Numbered from the stretch's first letter, positions 1 through 9,029 are shown. The stretch: DNA of 64,000 nt from Maridesulfovibrio ferrireducens (GCF_900101105.1 NZ_FNGA01000004.1:186001-250000), one strand, 5' to 3'. Made by a program: numbers and translations. Notes: a model not told the origin generated them from the sequence alone.

Positions 1-502
1 GGGCCGGACCTTTTACTCCGTTTACCGTACCGGCAATAATTTTTATTTTGGTTCCGTTTTTGCGTATAATTTCTGGAATTTCAGTTTTAGTAATTTCTCG
101 ATAACAGGGCTCAATCATTTTATGGGAAGCGGGGAGGTTTGCCCACAGCTGAAATCCGAGCATTGAGCCGTTTTTATCTCCCTTCGGCATTTCCTGATGA
201 ACAATGCCGCTTCCGGCGGTCATCCACTGCACGCTGCCGGATGAAATTATCCCTTTATTTCCGAGGCTGTCGTCATGTTCAACATCGCCGCTGTGGATAT
301 AAGTGATGGTTTCGATACCCCGGTGAGGATGCCATGTGAAACCTTTGATGTAATCTTCGGGGTTATGTGAACGGAAGTCGTCCAGCATCAGGAAGGGGTC
401 AAAAAGGGATGCTTCGAAATATCCAAAAGCGCGATGAAGCTTTACACCGGCTCCTTCGGTAACTGGTTCCCCGTAAAAAATCTGACTTATTTCACGTCTC
501 AC
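1..502 (-). CDS. Pirin family bicupin protein (C-terminus cut by window edge)
   Basis: This is the N-terminal part (about 166 residues) of a pirin, a two-cupin-domain metal-binding protein. Family members include quercetinase-like enzymes and transcription cofactors; the role here is unknown. The metal ligands of the N-terminal cupin are visible: the HPHRG motif (His58, His60), followed about 40 residues later by His102 and Glu104. A GTG start at 502 is chosen because an AGGAG sits 7 bases upstream and the protein begins in register with pirins. The reading frame runs off the left edge, so roughly 100-130 C-terminal residues are missing from the window. The family call is secure; the function is not. 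Confidence 0.88.
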   Translation of the reverse strand, partial: MRREISQIFYGEPVTEGAGVKLHRAFGYFEASLFDPFLMLDDFRSHNPEDYIKGFTWHPHRGIETITYIHSGDVEHDDSLGNKGIISSGSVQWMTAGSGIVHQEMPKGDKNGSMLGFQLWANLPASHKMIEPCYREITKTEIPEIIRKNGTKIKIIAGTVNGVKGPA

Positions 503-615
503 TTCGCTCTCCTTACTTGCAAAAATATCAATGTTCACATGGTAGCAGTTAGGAGCTGATTTGCAAGTAAGAATATATAAAATTTAAGTGAAGATTTTTC
601 ATTAGGCATAAGAAA

Positions 616-677
616 GCCGGGGTCCAGAACGCTTTTGTTGCCACCTTCCAATAGTCAAAAGCATCTGAACTCCCGGC
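616..677 (-). terminator. Nested hairpin downstream of acs
   Basis: The arms GCCGGG and CCCGGC enclose a second pair, GCTTTTG (631-637) and CAAAAGC (656-662), with a further TCCAGA/TTCAGA-type match between them. The structure follows the acs stop codon. The trailing T-run on the minus strand is poor, so it could be a weak terminator or a 3' stabilising structure. Confidence 0.45.
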
Positions 678-702
678 CTGATCCGGAATCTTTAATTTTT
701 TG

Positions 703-2688
703 TTATGGGTTCATAATTTCGTCGTAACCTTCGATAAGAGCAGTAACTACTGATGGATCGGCGAGAGTTGAAGTATCGCCGAGGTTTGCAGTGTCACCTT
801 CAACAATCTTGCGAAGGATGCGGCGCATTATTTTTCCACTTCTGGTTTTAGGCAGAGATGGGGAGAACTGAATCACTTCAGGCGTTGCCAGAGGTCCGAT
901 TTCCTTGCGAACATGCAGACGCAGTTCTTTGGTGATATCTTCGCCTTCATCAAATTCAGCCTTGAGTGTTACATAGGCGTAAATTGATTGTCCTTTAATT
1001 GGGTGCGGCATGCCGACAACAGCAGCTTCAGAAACTGATGGATGTGAAACCAGAGCTGATTCGATTTCAGCGGTTCCGAGTCTGTGACCGGAAACGTTTA
1101 TAACGTCATCTACGCGACCCATAATCCAGAAGTATCCATCTTCATCCCTGCGTGCTCCGTCACCGGATTCGTATACACCGGGGAACCCTTCGAAGTACTG
1201 CTGTTTGAATCTTTCCTGATTACCCCAGACTCCGCGGAGCATTCCGGGCCAAGGTTTTCTGATAATGAGGAATCCACCTTCATTGGGGCCGACTTCATTA
1301 CCCTGTCTGTCAACAATCGCTGCATCAATACCCGGCAGTGGCAATGTTGCGGAGCCTGGTTTGAGCGGTGTTGCGTAAGGCAGCGGAGAAAGAACATGTC
1401 CGCCGGTTTCAGTCTGCCACCATGTGTCCACGATGGGAAGTTTCGCTCCGCCGATCTTGTTGTGATACCACATCCATGCTTCGGGGTTGATCGGTTCACC
1501 AACTGTTCCCAGAATGCGCAGGCTGGAGAGATCATATTTTTCAGTCCACTTGTCACCTTCACGCATCAGTGCGCGAATAGCGGTGGGAGCTGTGTAGAAT
1601 ACATTTACTTTGAACTTTTCGCAGATCTGCCAGAATCTTGCTGGATCTGGATAGGTGGGAACTGACTCGAACATGACGCTGGTAGCACCGAGAGCGAGCG
1701 GTCCGTATACAATATATGAATGTCCTGTTACCCAGCCGATATCAGCTGTACACCAGTGAACATCATTGTCTTTGAGATCGAAAACCCATTGGCAGGTATG
1801 AGCTGCGTAGGTCATGTAACCACCGGTTGTGTGGAAAACGCCTTTGGGTTTTCCTGTGCTGCCGGAAGTGTAGAGGATGAAGAGAGGATCTTCTGCATCC
1901 ATGAGTTCGTAAGGGCAGTCGTTGCTGATATCCGGGTCGGACATGAGTTCTCCCCACAGTCTGTCCCTTCCTTCAACCATTTCAACTTCATTGCCGGCTC
2001 TTGGAACAACTACACACTGTTCAACAGTGGGACATTCTTTAAGAGCTTCGTCAGAGTTCGGTTTCAAAGGAATTACTCTGCCGCCGCGAAGTACGCCGTC
2101 ACCGGTGATGTGAACTTTAACGCCGCAGTCGTTGATGCGGTCACGCAGGCTGTTAGAGCTGAATCCTGCAAAAATGATAGTGTGAGGTGCTCCGATACGG
2201 GTACAGGCGAGCATAGCAATCGCAAGTTCCGGGATCATGGGCAGATAAATTGATACGCGGTCGCCTTTTTCAACGCCGAGTTTTTTAAGTACGTTCGCAA
2301 AGCGGCAAACTTCGCGATGAAGCATATCATATGTGTAGACTTTAACTTCATCGTCCTGCTCGCCCTGCCAGATCAAAGCAGCTTTGTTGCGGCGTCCGTT
2401 CTCAATATGGCGGTCGAGGCAGTTTGCAGACGCGTTCAGTTTTCCGCCTTCAAACCATTTAATTTCAGGTTTGTTGAAATCGTACTCGAGGACAGTGTCC
2501 CATTTACGATCCCATGTGATGAGTTCGTCTGCGCGTTCAGCCCAGAATCCTTCCATATCATTAATGGAGCGGTCATATATGGCTTTGTATTCCTCAAGAC
2601 TTTTTACACACGCGGTGGGTACATCGGTAGGAGGATTGAAAATTCTGTTTTCAGTCGAAAGGCTTTCGATTTTGTTCTCTTCGTTCAT
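703..2688 (-). CDS. acs: Acetyl-CoA synthetase (AMP-forming)
   Basis: This enzyme converts acetate, ATP and CoA to acetyl-CoA, AMP and PPi through an acetyl-adenylate, in the cytoplasm. At 661 residues it has the normal length for the family. The adenylate-forming signature [11 protein letters not shown] lies at about residues 273-283. The C-terminal domain carries PKTRSGK with the catalytic lysine near residue 619, which is the target of reversible acetylation in other bacteria. The ATG at 2688 has an AGGAGG about 8 bases upstream. It is monocistronic by layout: pirin lies downstream behind a hairpin, and the GT9 gene diverges upstream. In a sulfate reducer it would scavenge acetate or recycle it when oxidation is incomplete (inference). 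Confidence 0.97.
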   Translation of the reverse strand: MNEENKIESLSTENRIFNPPTDVPTACVKSLEEYKAIYDRSINDMEGFWAERADELITWDRKWDTVLEYDFNKPEIKWFEGGKLNASANCLDRHIENGRRNKAALIWQGEQDDEVKVYTYDMLHREVCRFANVLKKLGVEKGDRVSIYLPMIPELAIAMLACTRIGAPHTIIFAGFSSNSLRDRINDCGVKVHITGDGVLRGGRVIPLKPNSDEALKECPTVEQCVVVPRAGNEVEMVEGRDRLWGELMSDPDISNDCPYELMDAEDPLFILYTSGSTGKPKGVFHTTGGYMTYAAHTCQWVFDLKDNDVHWCTADIGWVTGHSYIVYGPLALGATSVMFESVPTYPDPARFWQICEKFKVNVFYTAPTAIRALMREGDKWTEKYDLSSLRILGTVGEPINPEAWMWYHNKIGGAKLPIVDTWWQTETGGHVLSPLPYATPLKPGSATLPLPGIDAAIVDRQGNEVGPNEGGFLIIRKPWPGMLRGVWGNQERFKQQYFEGFPGVYESGDGARRDEDGYFWIMGRVDDVINVSGHRLGTAEIESALVSHPSVSEAAVVGMPHPIKGQSIYAYVTLKAEFDEGEDITKELRLHVRKEIGPLATPEVIQFSPSLPKTRSGKIMRRILRKIVEGDTANLGDTSTLADPSVVTALIEGYDEIMNP

Positions 2689-3000
2689 GTTGCGAACCTC
2701 CTGAGAGTTTTTAAAGGTGCCTGTTTATGCAGAAAAGGGTTATCCGGTTTGTAACCTGTATAAATGGTTTTTCTGACCGGATGATTTGGTTATATACAGT
2801 TTTCAACTTTGATGCACATCCTTTTCGATAAACGGCAGTAGAAAAACGTGGGCGGAAGGCAGCACCGTTTGGCGGTATGAATTGCCCGTTCATCTTAAAA
2901 AGGTGCCGTTAACGGTAGTTTGCAGCTCTTGCCCGAGACTGTATACTGGTGTTATCAGGTTAGATTGACTCCAAAAGATGAAAAAAGGAAGTTCCACTTA
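2689..3000. other. Divergent intergenic region between acs and the GT9 gene
   Basis: This 312-bp region should carry the promoters of acs (minus) and the glycosyltransferase (plus). I see no convincing -35/-10 pair. There is a perfect 10-base palindrome, CCGTTAACGG, at 2906-2915. A near sigma-54 match at 2869-2886 has 11 rather than 10 bases between GG and GC and was not accepted. Confidence 0.4.
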
Positions 3001-4560
3001 ATGAAAGCGCTTGTCATAAATCTTACTCGTTTCGGTGATTTGCTCCAGACTCAACCCGTGGTTTCCGGCCTTGTGCAGAGCGGATATGATACCAGTATCA
3101 TGTGTCTTGATAATTTTTCAGGAACAACTGAACTTATGAGAGATGTTTCTTCGACGTTTGCCATGCCCGGAGCTTCTGTTCTTGCCGCTCTTGATCGTGA
3201 CTGGCGGGAATCTTTAAATATTTTCGAATCTTTTTGTGCTGAAATTGAAACACAGATAAATCCTGACTTGATCGTGAATTTAACTCCGTCACTTCCGGCC
3301 CGTCTGCTGGCAATGCGGTTGAGCAGGGCAGAAGGTAAGGTTCGTGAATTGCGCGGCTTTGCCGTGGACAGCTTCGGGTTTAATGCAGATACCACTCCGT
3401 GGGCAGGATTTCTGCAAGTTGCTTCGACTAACAGGGGAGCAAGTCCTTTTAATGTAGTTGATCTTTTCAGCAGAGTTGCCGGACTTGGTAATACTGTACC
3501 TTTCAGGCTTGCTGAGCCTTCTTCGGAAATGAAGGCAGCGGCTGATAAATGTCTTGCGGGTCCGATACCCGGCGCTGAGGGGTTTGTAGGATTTCAACCC
3601 GGTGCGAGCGAAGAACGCAGGCGCTGGCCTGTTAAATATTTCAGAGAGCTTGGAGAAAGGCTGTGGAAGGAGTTACGAAAAGTTCCTGTCCTTTTAGGAA
3701 CCAAGGGGGAACAGCCTCTCGGAGACAGAATCCTTGAAGGTGCCACTTTTCCGGCAGTTAATTTGATGGGGAAGACTGGGTTGCCCGAACTTGCAGCCGT
3801 GCTTGGTAAGCTTGATGTGCTCATTACAAATGATACCGGGACAATGCACCTTGCCGCCGGCGCAGGAACTCCTGTAGCGGCAATTTTTCTGGCAACAGCC
3901 CAGCCATGGGATACAGGTCCGGCGGCAGTTAATTCCCTATGTCTGGAGCCTGATGCAGACTGCCACCCCTGTCCGTTTGGAGTTGCTTGTCCAAATGATA
4001 ATATGTGTCGTCATGAAGTTGGCGCGGATGTTGTTTTTAATGCTGTGTCTCGCTTCATAACTGATGGAGTGTGGGAGTCATCAGCCGGGGAGGGCGCCCG
4101 TTCATATCTGACCGGACGGGATGAGCTTGGTTTTATGACTCTGTCGTCGCTTTCAGGCCATGATGAAACTGACCGCCACAAATGGATAATCTTGCAAAGA
4201 GAGTTGTACCGTCGTTTTCTTGACGAGGAAGATCTTTCTGCATTGTCACTGAATAGTACGCCTCCTTCGCGAGAATTCTGTCTCAGACTTATGAAGCCGC
4301 TTTCAGAAGCCCGCGATCTTCTTTTTCTGCTGGGTAAACAATCCGAATTACTGCAAGGCAATCCTATGGAAAGTCTGAAAGTTAAATTCTTAGCTAACTT
4401 TCAGAAAATACAGGATATTTTGTCCTCAAGTCCCGAGCTTACAGTCCTCTCATCTCTTTGGTATTTTGAGTCCAGAGCGCATGATTCTATGGATGGACTT
4501 TCGCTTCTTCTAAATCGTTACAGATCTCTTGTTTCTGCTCTTCATATTTCTTTTGAATAA
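3001..4560 (+). CDS. Glycosyltransferase family 9 (heptosyltransferase-like) with C-terminal extension
   Basis: GT9 enzymes transfer ADP-heptose or related sugars onto lipopolysaccharide core or other surface acceptors. The N-terminus (LTRFGDLLQTQPVV) matches the GT9 start, and the nucleotide-sugar site NDTGTMHLA lies at 277-285. Four cysteines at 321, 324, 330 and 336 form a C-x2-C-x5-C-x4-C cluster that may bind metal. About 170 residues follow the catalytic part, much more than in WaaC or WaaF (about 320-350 residues); this helical extension has no motif I recognise. ATG 3001 is preferred because an AGGAAG precedes it and the family match begins there; the frame is open upstream to 2920. 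The acceptor is unknown; proximity to a sigma-54-type unit leaves room for a surface or flagellar glycosylation role. Confidence 0.82.
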   Translation: MKALVINLTRFGDLLQTQPVVSGLVQSGYDTSIMCLDNFSGTTELMRDVSSTFAMPGASVLAALDRDWRESLNIFESFCAEIETQINPDLIVNLTPSLPARLLAMRLSRAEGKVRELRGFAVDSFGFNADTTPWAGFLQVASTNRGASPFNVVDLFSRVAGLGNTVPFRLAEPSSEMKAAADKCLAGPIPGAEGFVGFQPGASEERRRWPVKYFRELGERLWKELRKVPVLLGTKGEQPLGDRILEGATFPAVNLMGKTGLPELAAVLGKLDVLITNDTGTMHLAAGAGTPVAAIFLATAQPWDTGPAAVNSLCLEPDADCHPCPFGVACPNDNMCRHEVGADVVFNAVSRFITDGVWESSAGEGARSYLTGRDELGFMTLSSLSGHDETDRHKWIILQRELYRRFLDEEDLSALSLNSTPPSREFCLRLMKPLSEARDLLFLLGKQSELLQGNPMESLKVKFLANFQKIQDILSSSPELTVLSSLWYFESRAHDSMDGLSLLLNRYRSLVSALHISFE

Positions 4561-4563
4561 ACT

Positions 4564-4579
4564 TGGCACAACTCTTGTA
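4564..4579 (+). promoter_or_regulatory. Sigma-54 promoter candidate for the 4643-5607 unit
   Basis: The sequence TGGCACAACTCTTGTA matches the -24/-12 consensus TGGCAC-R-N4-TTGCW at all conserved positions except the final C of TTGC, which is T. GG at 4565-4566 and GT at 4577-4578 are exactly 10 bases apart. It sits right after the GT9 stop codon. The predicted start near 4590 gives a leader of about 53 nt before the gene at 4643. Confidence 0.6.
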
Positions 4580-4642
4580 TATTCTCCTGCGTACCGGACC
4601 AACCGGAAAAATTTACGTATCTAATTCAGAAGGAGAGTAATC

Positions 4643-5248
4643 ATGGTCGTCATCGATGGACACAAAAAGGAAATGGACATTAGAAGTTTTGAAAATCTGG
4701 AACAGGTTTTTGATAGCGTACTCGAAAACGGATTTCTTGACGGACGCATCGTAACAGATGTTTTAGTCAATGAAGAACCTTTCAGCGAAATTTATCCCAA
4801 TCAGTCTGAAGATATCGAAACTTCCGAGATTGAAAGTCTTGAAATCAAGAGTGCTACAACCGTTGAAATGGCAAGCAGCATTACTCTTGAACTTTACAAA
4901 GTTGTTAACATTATGGCAGGCGGCGGCAAGCAGGTTGCAGAGCTTTTCAGACAGGCAGATGATGCCGAAGCACTTGAACTATATCAGGATCTTCTTGATG
5001 TAACTAGAGACTTCCTCGGCATGCTAGGCAGCCTTAGGGATCAATTTTCCCTCAAAGACAGCAACGGCTTCGGCGTAGTGTTGGAAGAATTTTCCAGTCT
5101 TTTCACTGAAATGACTGAAGTGCTTGAAAATGAAGACTGGATTTTACTTGCAGATTTACTTGAATATGAATTTCTGCCTTCAGTTGAAAAGTGGAAGAAT
5201 GTTATTTCCGCAATTCGTGAAGATATCAGAGAGGCAGCTAAGAGGTAA
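4643..5248 (+). CDS. Unrecognised acidic helical protein (201 aa)
   Basis: I do not recognise a domain. The protein is soluble, strongly acidic and mostly helical. It opens with a short beta-rich stretch (residues 1-50, including MVVIDGHKKEMDI and later DVLVNEE), followed by helices rich in Glu, Leu and Phe, with no signal peptide or membrane segment. The start at 4643 has GGAGAG about 8 bases upstream. It lies 5 bp from the next gene, also unknown, and the pair sits between a sigma-54-like promoter and a strong terminator, so they form a two-gene transcription unit. An accessory role in motility or surface assembly would fit the promoter type and the GT9 neighbour, but nothing in the sequence proves it. 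Confidence 0.75.
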   Translation: MVVIDGHKKEMDIRSFENLEQVFDSVLENGFLDGRIVTDVLVNEEPFSEIYPNQSEDIETSEIESLEIKSATTVEMASSITLELYKVVNIMAGGGKQVAELFRQADDAEALELYQDLLDVTRDFLGMLGSLRDQFSLKDSNGFGVVLEEFSSLFTEMTEVLENEDWILLADLLEYEFLPSVEKWKNVISAIREDIREAAKR

Positions 5249-5253
5249 ATATC

Positions 5254-5607
5254 ATGGCTGACACATTAAATCTTTTGGATCAGGCTTTAGACCTTGGACA
5301 TAAGGAACTTAAGTTTCTGGTTGCCGGAGAAGTTGAAGAAGCTTTTCAGGCTGCGGAACAACGGGGATTATATACCACTCAGGCCCTTGAAACTAAAGCA
5401 AGCGTAAGCCTTGATGATATTTTGAGTAAACTTGAAAAGCTCAAATCTCTTCAGGGGCAGCTGACAACGGAAGCTAAGAAGTTACACGCTTCGGTTAAAG
5501 CGGATCTCGGGCAGGCCAAAAAGGAAAGTGTTCGGTTTAAGGGGTATCTTGGTGTTGCTAAAGGTACTCCCATTATGAAAAACCGTTATATTCATAAGGT
5601 CGGGTAA
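5254..5607 (+). CDS. Unrecognised small coiled-coil protein (117 aa)
   Basis: This small protein has an N-terminal helix (DTLNLLDQALDLGHKELKFL), a central coiled-coil region at about residues 55-95 rich in Lys, Leu and Gln, and a basic Gly/Tyr-containing C-terminus. The size and helix pattern resemble secretion or flagellar chaperones of the FlgN/FliT kind, but I see no diagnostic motif, so that is only a possibility. It starts 5 bp after the preceding stop with AGAGG as ribosome binding site, and a terminator follows about 60 bp after its stop. It should be co-expressed with the 201-residue protein and may act with it. Confidence 0.72.
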   Translation: MADTLNLLDQALDLGHKELKFLVAGEVEEAFQAAEQRGLYTTQALETKASVSLDDILSKLEKLKSLQGQLTTEAKKLHASVKADLGQAKKESVRFKGYLGVAKGTPIMKNRYIHKVG

Positions 5608-5667
5608 TTTCGCAGACCTGTTTTCAGCCTTATCCTATTGCGTTAAATGACGGTACGACATGATTAG

Positions 5668-5701
5668 CCCCGGCAGGAATTATATTCCGGTCGGGGTTTT
5701 A
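5668..5701 (+). terminator. Intrinsic terminator of the 4643-5607 unit
   Basis: The stem CCCCG (5668-5672)/CGGGG (5692-5696) has an inner GGAA/TTCC pairing and is followed by TTTTAT. The orientation is rightward. Confidence 0.85.
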
Positions 5702-5718
5702 TCCTTTAATTCACTTAA

Positions 5719-6663
5719 TCAAATTTCAGTCCAATCAATAAATTGCTCATTTTCATCGCGAATGCTCCCGCTCATGGTGAATCCTACACCGAGTCTGCAT
5801 GATTTTCTGTCGATGTTTTCAACTGTGCGGATTTTACCGGCATACCAGTAAGGTTTGAATATTTTTTGACGGAAGTTGAACATAAAAATATTAATGAGCA
5901 CATCTGTCTCTGTATCAAATTTATTTTCGCTCAAAATAAGAGGAGTGCTGACTGCTAAGCCTCCGTTTGAAATATTGATAACTTCATTATCTTCATGTCC
6001 GCCTGATCTTGGATCATATGAATTAACCGCCAAGTCGGGGATGGAATCGGCAAAAGAAGCGTCATCTGTATCAGGTTTTCCGAGCCAGATTTTAACCCGT
6101 ATGAACTGCTGGTCGATAACTCGTTTGCGTTTATGGCGACGGCGTATGATGCTTGAAAAAGAGTACGGAATGCTTGCACTTAATCTGCTGCATCCTTCCT
6201 TTTTACATTCAAGAGAAATTATTGTTGTTTTGAAGTTGTTAACTGAGCCTGTTTCTGTTTTTTCAGGCGGGAACATCATTAATATTTGTCCAAACTCCGA
6301 TTGTTGCGATAATCCCATCTCGTCAACGATTTCGAGGTTTATGCGGTCTTCTTTTATGTCCGTAATTACCGCGCGGGCGAGAACATTTTCATGTGATTCA
6401 GGATTAGCAATATCCATAATTATGCCGTTATCTTTGAAATCTGATATCAGATTTTTTGTGTAATTTGATCCGCCGCCTCGTTTCCGGGACGAAGAGCGGA
6501 GCATAAGATAAGCAATCAGTGCGGCTAGAAAACCTATGGCTCCGGCCACGGTGAGTATTATCGGCATAGATTCCGGTGGCAGATCTTTAATGATTTTCAT
6601 GGCCGGAACAACGATTGCTGAGTCTATTTTATCTAAAAAGAATTGAAGGCTTATTTTTTCCAT
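5719..6663 (-). CDS. Membrane-anchored PilZ-domain protein, putative c-di-GMP receptor
   Basis: A single membrane segment at about residues 34-55 is followed by a positively charged stop (RSSSRKR), a cytoplasmic region, and a C-terminal PilZ fold. Both PilZ c-di-GMP-binding motifs are present: an Arg-rich RxxxR region (RRRHKRKR, residues 174-181) and N-x-S-x-x-G (Asn230, Ser232, Gly235). The region at residues 70-170 resembles the YcgR-N-like beta domain that often precedes PilZ; that assignment is weaker. Such proteins couple c-di-GMP to motility, exopolysaccharide or adhesion. A perfect TATAAT lies on the minus strand at 6685-6690, upstream of the start. It converges on the terminator of the preceding unit. 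Confidence 0.82.
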   Translation of the reverse strand: MEKISLQFFLDKIDSAIVVPAMKIIKDLPPESMPIILTVAGAIGFLAALIAYLMLRSSSRKRGGGSNYTKNLISDFKDNGIIMDIANPESHENVLARAVITDIKEDRINLEIVDEMGLSQQSEFGQILMMFPPEKTETGSVNNFKTTIISLECKKEGCSRLSASIPYSFSSIIRRRHKRKRVIDQQFIRVKIWLGKPDTDDASFADSIPDLAVNSYDPRSGGHEDNEVINISNGGLAVSTPLILSENKFDTETDVLINIFMFNFRQKIFKPYWYAGKIRTVENIDRKSCRLGVGFTMSGSIRDENEQFIDWTEI

Positions 6664-6684
6664 CGGTAATATCCTGTAGTGAAT

Positions 6685-6690
6685 ATTATA
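6685..6690 (-). promoter_or_regulatory. Possible -10 box of the PilZ gene
   Basis: TATAAT on the minus strand lies 22 bases before the PilZ start codon. The matching -35 region is poor, so this is a tentative call. Confidence 0.35.
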
Positions 6691-6902
6691 TTGCTAAAAA
6701 TTTTATTCTCATCATTTACTTATGTAGGTGGCGGGAGTGCAAGTTGTCAATGTTGGTTTGTTACTGGACTATCATGGTTATTACGGCTATTCACCGCCTT
6801 AACGAATGGTTATTAATGCGGGTGTAATATTAAAATTAACGCTAAATTATTTTTGCCCGATCTGATACATGCGAAAACATTGCTTAATGCAGGGTTTGTG
6901 AA

Positions 6903-7760
6903 ATGCTTGAAAGGACTTTTTGTCATCTTAAGGGAATAGGAAACACCACTGAGGCTAAAATCTGGGAATCCGGAGTCAGTCACTGGAATGATATTCTGGA
7001 AGGAACTGATATTCCGTTTTCACCTGCGAAGGTGAATGAGCTGGAAATAGGGTGCGGTGAATCTCTGAAAAGACTTAAAGAATATGATCCCATATGGTTT
7101 GCGGATAGACTTCCGGCCTCCGATCAATGGCGTCTTTATCCTCATTTTCGCAAGAACATAGCTTATATAGATATAGAAACGACCGGAACGGATGCTCATT
7201 GCTGCGATATTACGACTATAGCTCTCTGGAATGGGCGTGAGGTTAAAACTTACGTGCAGGGGCGTAATCTTCATGAGTTTGAAGAAGAAATAGCCAAGTA
7301 TCAGATGATAGTAAGTTTTAACGGTAAATGTTTTGATGTGCCTTTTATCGAGAAATATTTCGGTATCAAGGTCAAAGCCGCTCATATTGATTTACGTTTT
7401 GTTTTCAGGTCGCTCGGAATTACCGGCGGACTTAAAGGAATTGAACATTATTTCGGTATGGATCGCGGTGACGCAGAAGGTCTGGACGGTTATTTTGCTG
7501 TTCTTTTATGGAATGAATACGAAATGTCAGGTAACGAGAAAGCGCTTGAAACTTTGCTGGCATATAATGTCCTGGATAGTGTTAATCTTGAGAACTTGAT
7601 GATTCGCGGCTATAATCTTCATATAGAAAGATTTCCGCAGCATGATCTTGAACCTCTTTCCAAAGTTCCGGAGCCGCTCAATCCTTTCAAAGCACATATT
7701 GATGTAGTGGAATCTATAAGACGCAGATATCCTTCCGGAGGAGCTTTTCGGAAGTTCTAA
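6903..7760 (+). CDS. YprB-like ribonuclease H fold exonuclease
   Basis: This protein belongs to the YprB family of the DEDD exonuclease superfamily. The acidic motifs are visible: exo I YIDIETTG with Asp90 and Glu92, an exo II-like stretch (VSFNGKCFDVPF), and exo III near YNVLDSVNL with its Asp. The N-terminal 80 residues (CHLKGIGNTTEAKIWE) resemble the helical region that precedes the nuclease fold in this family. The start ATG at 6903 immediately follows a GTGAA context. The gene stands alone between the PilZ gene and a terminator. Substrate and cellular role are not known; processing or degradation of nucleic-acid 3' ends is the family expectation. Confidence 0.8.
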   Translation: MLERTFCHLKGIGNTTEAKIWESGVSHWNDILEGTDIPFSPAKVNELEIGCGESLKRLKEYDPIWFADRLPASDQWRLYPHFRKNIAYIDIETTGTDAHCCDITTIALWNGREVKTYVQGRNLHEFEEEIAKYQMIVSFNGKCFDVPFIEKYFGIKVKAAHIDLRFVFRSLGITGGLKGIEHYFGMDRGDAEGLDGYFAVLLWNEYEMSGNEKALETLLAYNVLDSVNLENLMIRGYNLHIERFPQHDLEPLSKVPEPLNPFKAHIDVVESIRRRYPSGGAFRKF

Positions 7761-7830
7761 AATAAAAACAGTCCATATTTTTCCTAAGAAAAATAGTCCT
7801 GTTGTCAGTGTGAATTTATTTCCTATTAAA

Positions 7831-7862
7831 GCCGTTTTCAATTTTGAAAGCGGCTTTTTTTA
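7831..7862 (+). terminator. Intrinsic terminator after the YprB-like gene
   Basis: A 9-bp stem, GCCGTTTTC/GAAAGCGGC (one G-T pair), with a 6-base loop is followed by seven T. Confidence 0.88.
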
Positions 7863-7953
7863 TGCGCTTTAAAAAATATTATTACACCTAACATGTTTAA
7901 ATGCTTTATTAAAAGTTGTGTAATCTAGTTTGAAGGGGGAGCTTTAAATAATT

Positions 7954-7969
7954 GGGTACGATCTGTGCA
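7954..7969 (+). promoter_or_regulatory. Weak sigma-54 promoter candidate upstream of the orphan methyltransferase
   Basis: GG (7955-7956) and GC (7967-7968) are exactly 10 bases apart, with ACG and TGCA matching parts of the -24 and -12 elements. The T before GG, the C after GG and one T of TTGC are missing. The predicted start is near 7980. Confidence 0.28.
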
Positions 7970-8039
7970 TTATGTGAGTGGGCAAGGCAAAGGATGCCTG
8001 TCTGATTAACATTTTGATGATTGTAAGGGGAGAATGGAG

Positions 8040-9029
8040 ATGCAGGAACAGACCGCCGTGGACGTTGAAAAAGTAAGTTATTCGCATAAATTCATACAGG
8101 ATATGGTCATCAATCCTTCCTTTTATACTGATAGTTCCTTGTTGAAAGATGTTAACGAGATGAGTAAACCCTCTGTTGTAATTACAGATCCCATGATTAT
8201 GGGAATGGTTCTTAAATTTTTCTATTGCTATGTCCATAAAGGCTGTTTTGATGAAGTTGTTCCGCTGGAAAAAGTCAGTGAGTTATGTGAGATGTTCAGT
8301 CGTCATCGCAGTCTTAACGAGCCTGATGATGATATTGAATTGATGAATTACCTGCGTCAGTGGTCATTTTCTCTCCGAATGCTCGCTGATATTCCTAAAA
8401 CTAGCCATATTATCCGTTCCATTATCACACAGAAAATTTCTCCGAATCTTATGGATTCAGATGAATATGTCGGTCTCGATATCGGCACCGGGACTGGAAT
8501 TTTGCTTCTTGCACAGCATATCCATGCCCGAAGACTGGGTTTTGAAAAGATTCATCTTTACGGAATAGAATATGATAAGATGGTCGGGTTGCAGAGCTAT
8601 AAAATTTTCAAAGAACTGGGAATTGCTGAAATTATTCTTGGCGATGCCAGAGAAAGCCGTAATTATGAGCCGTTAATGGATAAGCAGGTCACATTTGTCT
8701 CAAATGAAACAGTTGCCGCCATGCACCAGCCACTTCGTCGTGATCACTTTGTAGCTATATGCCGCACTCTTTTCAGGACTGTCGGCAACAACATTAAAGA
8801 TGCAGGATTTTTCCCGGAAGGGTTGATCGCCTTTTGTAAGGAAATGAATGTCTCTGTACTTCTTGCGAAAAACACAGCTTTTCTAGGTCCGAAAGAATAT
8901 CATGATATGCATCTTCTCCCGCAGGGTATTATTATAGAAGGAAATATTGTTCCGCTCCATCAGCTTGGAGATGAATTGCTGCCGTATATGTCTGAATGGG
9001 CTCGAGAGCGTCTTTCCCGTAGATGGTAA
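8040..9029 (+). CDS. Class I SAM-dependent methyltransferase, substrate unknown
   Basis: Motif I of the Rossmann methyltransferase fold is clear (GLDIGTGTGILLL), followed by an acidic residue at the end of strand 2 (YGIEYDKM) and a motif II/III pair (ILGDARE; VTFVSNETV). About 145 residues precede the catalytic domain and are predicted helical; I cannot assign them. The NETV-Met region loosely recalls the double-Glu loop of protein arginine methyltransferases, which is not enough for a call. Two in-frame ATGs exist, at 8034 and 8040; the second is preferred because GGAG (8029-8032) is 7 bases from it but only 1 base from the first. The gene is monocistronic and ends in a strong terminator. 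Confidence 0.75.
   Translation: MQEQTAVDVEKVSYSHKFIQDMVINPSFYTDSSLLKDVNEMSKPSVVITDPMIMGMVLKFFYCYVHKGCFDEVVPLEKVSELCEMFSRHRSLNEPDDDIELMNYLRQWSFSLRMLADIPKTSHIIRSIITQKISPNLMDSDEYVGLDIGTGTGILLLAQHIHARRLGFEKIHLYGIEYDKMVGLQSYKIFKELGIAEIILGDARESRNYEPLMDKQVTFVSNETVAAMHQPLRRDHFVAICRTLFRTVGNNIKDAGFFPEGLIAFCKEMNVSVLLAKNTAFLGPKEYHDMHLLPQGIIIEGNIVPLHQLGDELLPYMSEWARERLSRRW

Noticed and set aside
1084-2754. Long open frames antisense to acs
   Set aside because: They mirror the codon bias of acs, lack ribosome binding sites and show no recognisable protein features.
2869-2886. Sigma-54-like TTGGCGG...TTGCCC before the GT9 gene
   Set aside because: The spacing between GG and GC is 11, not 10; sigma-54 is strict about this.
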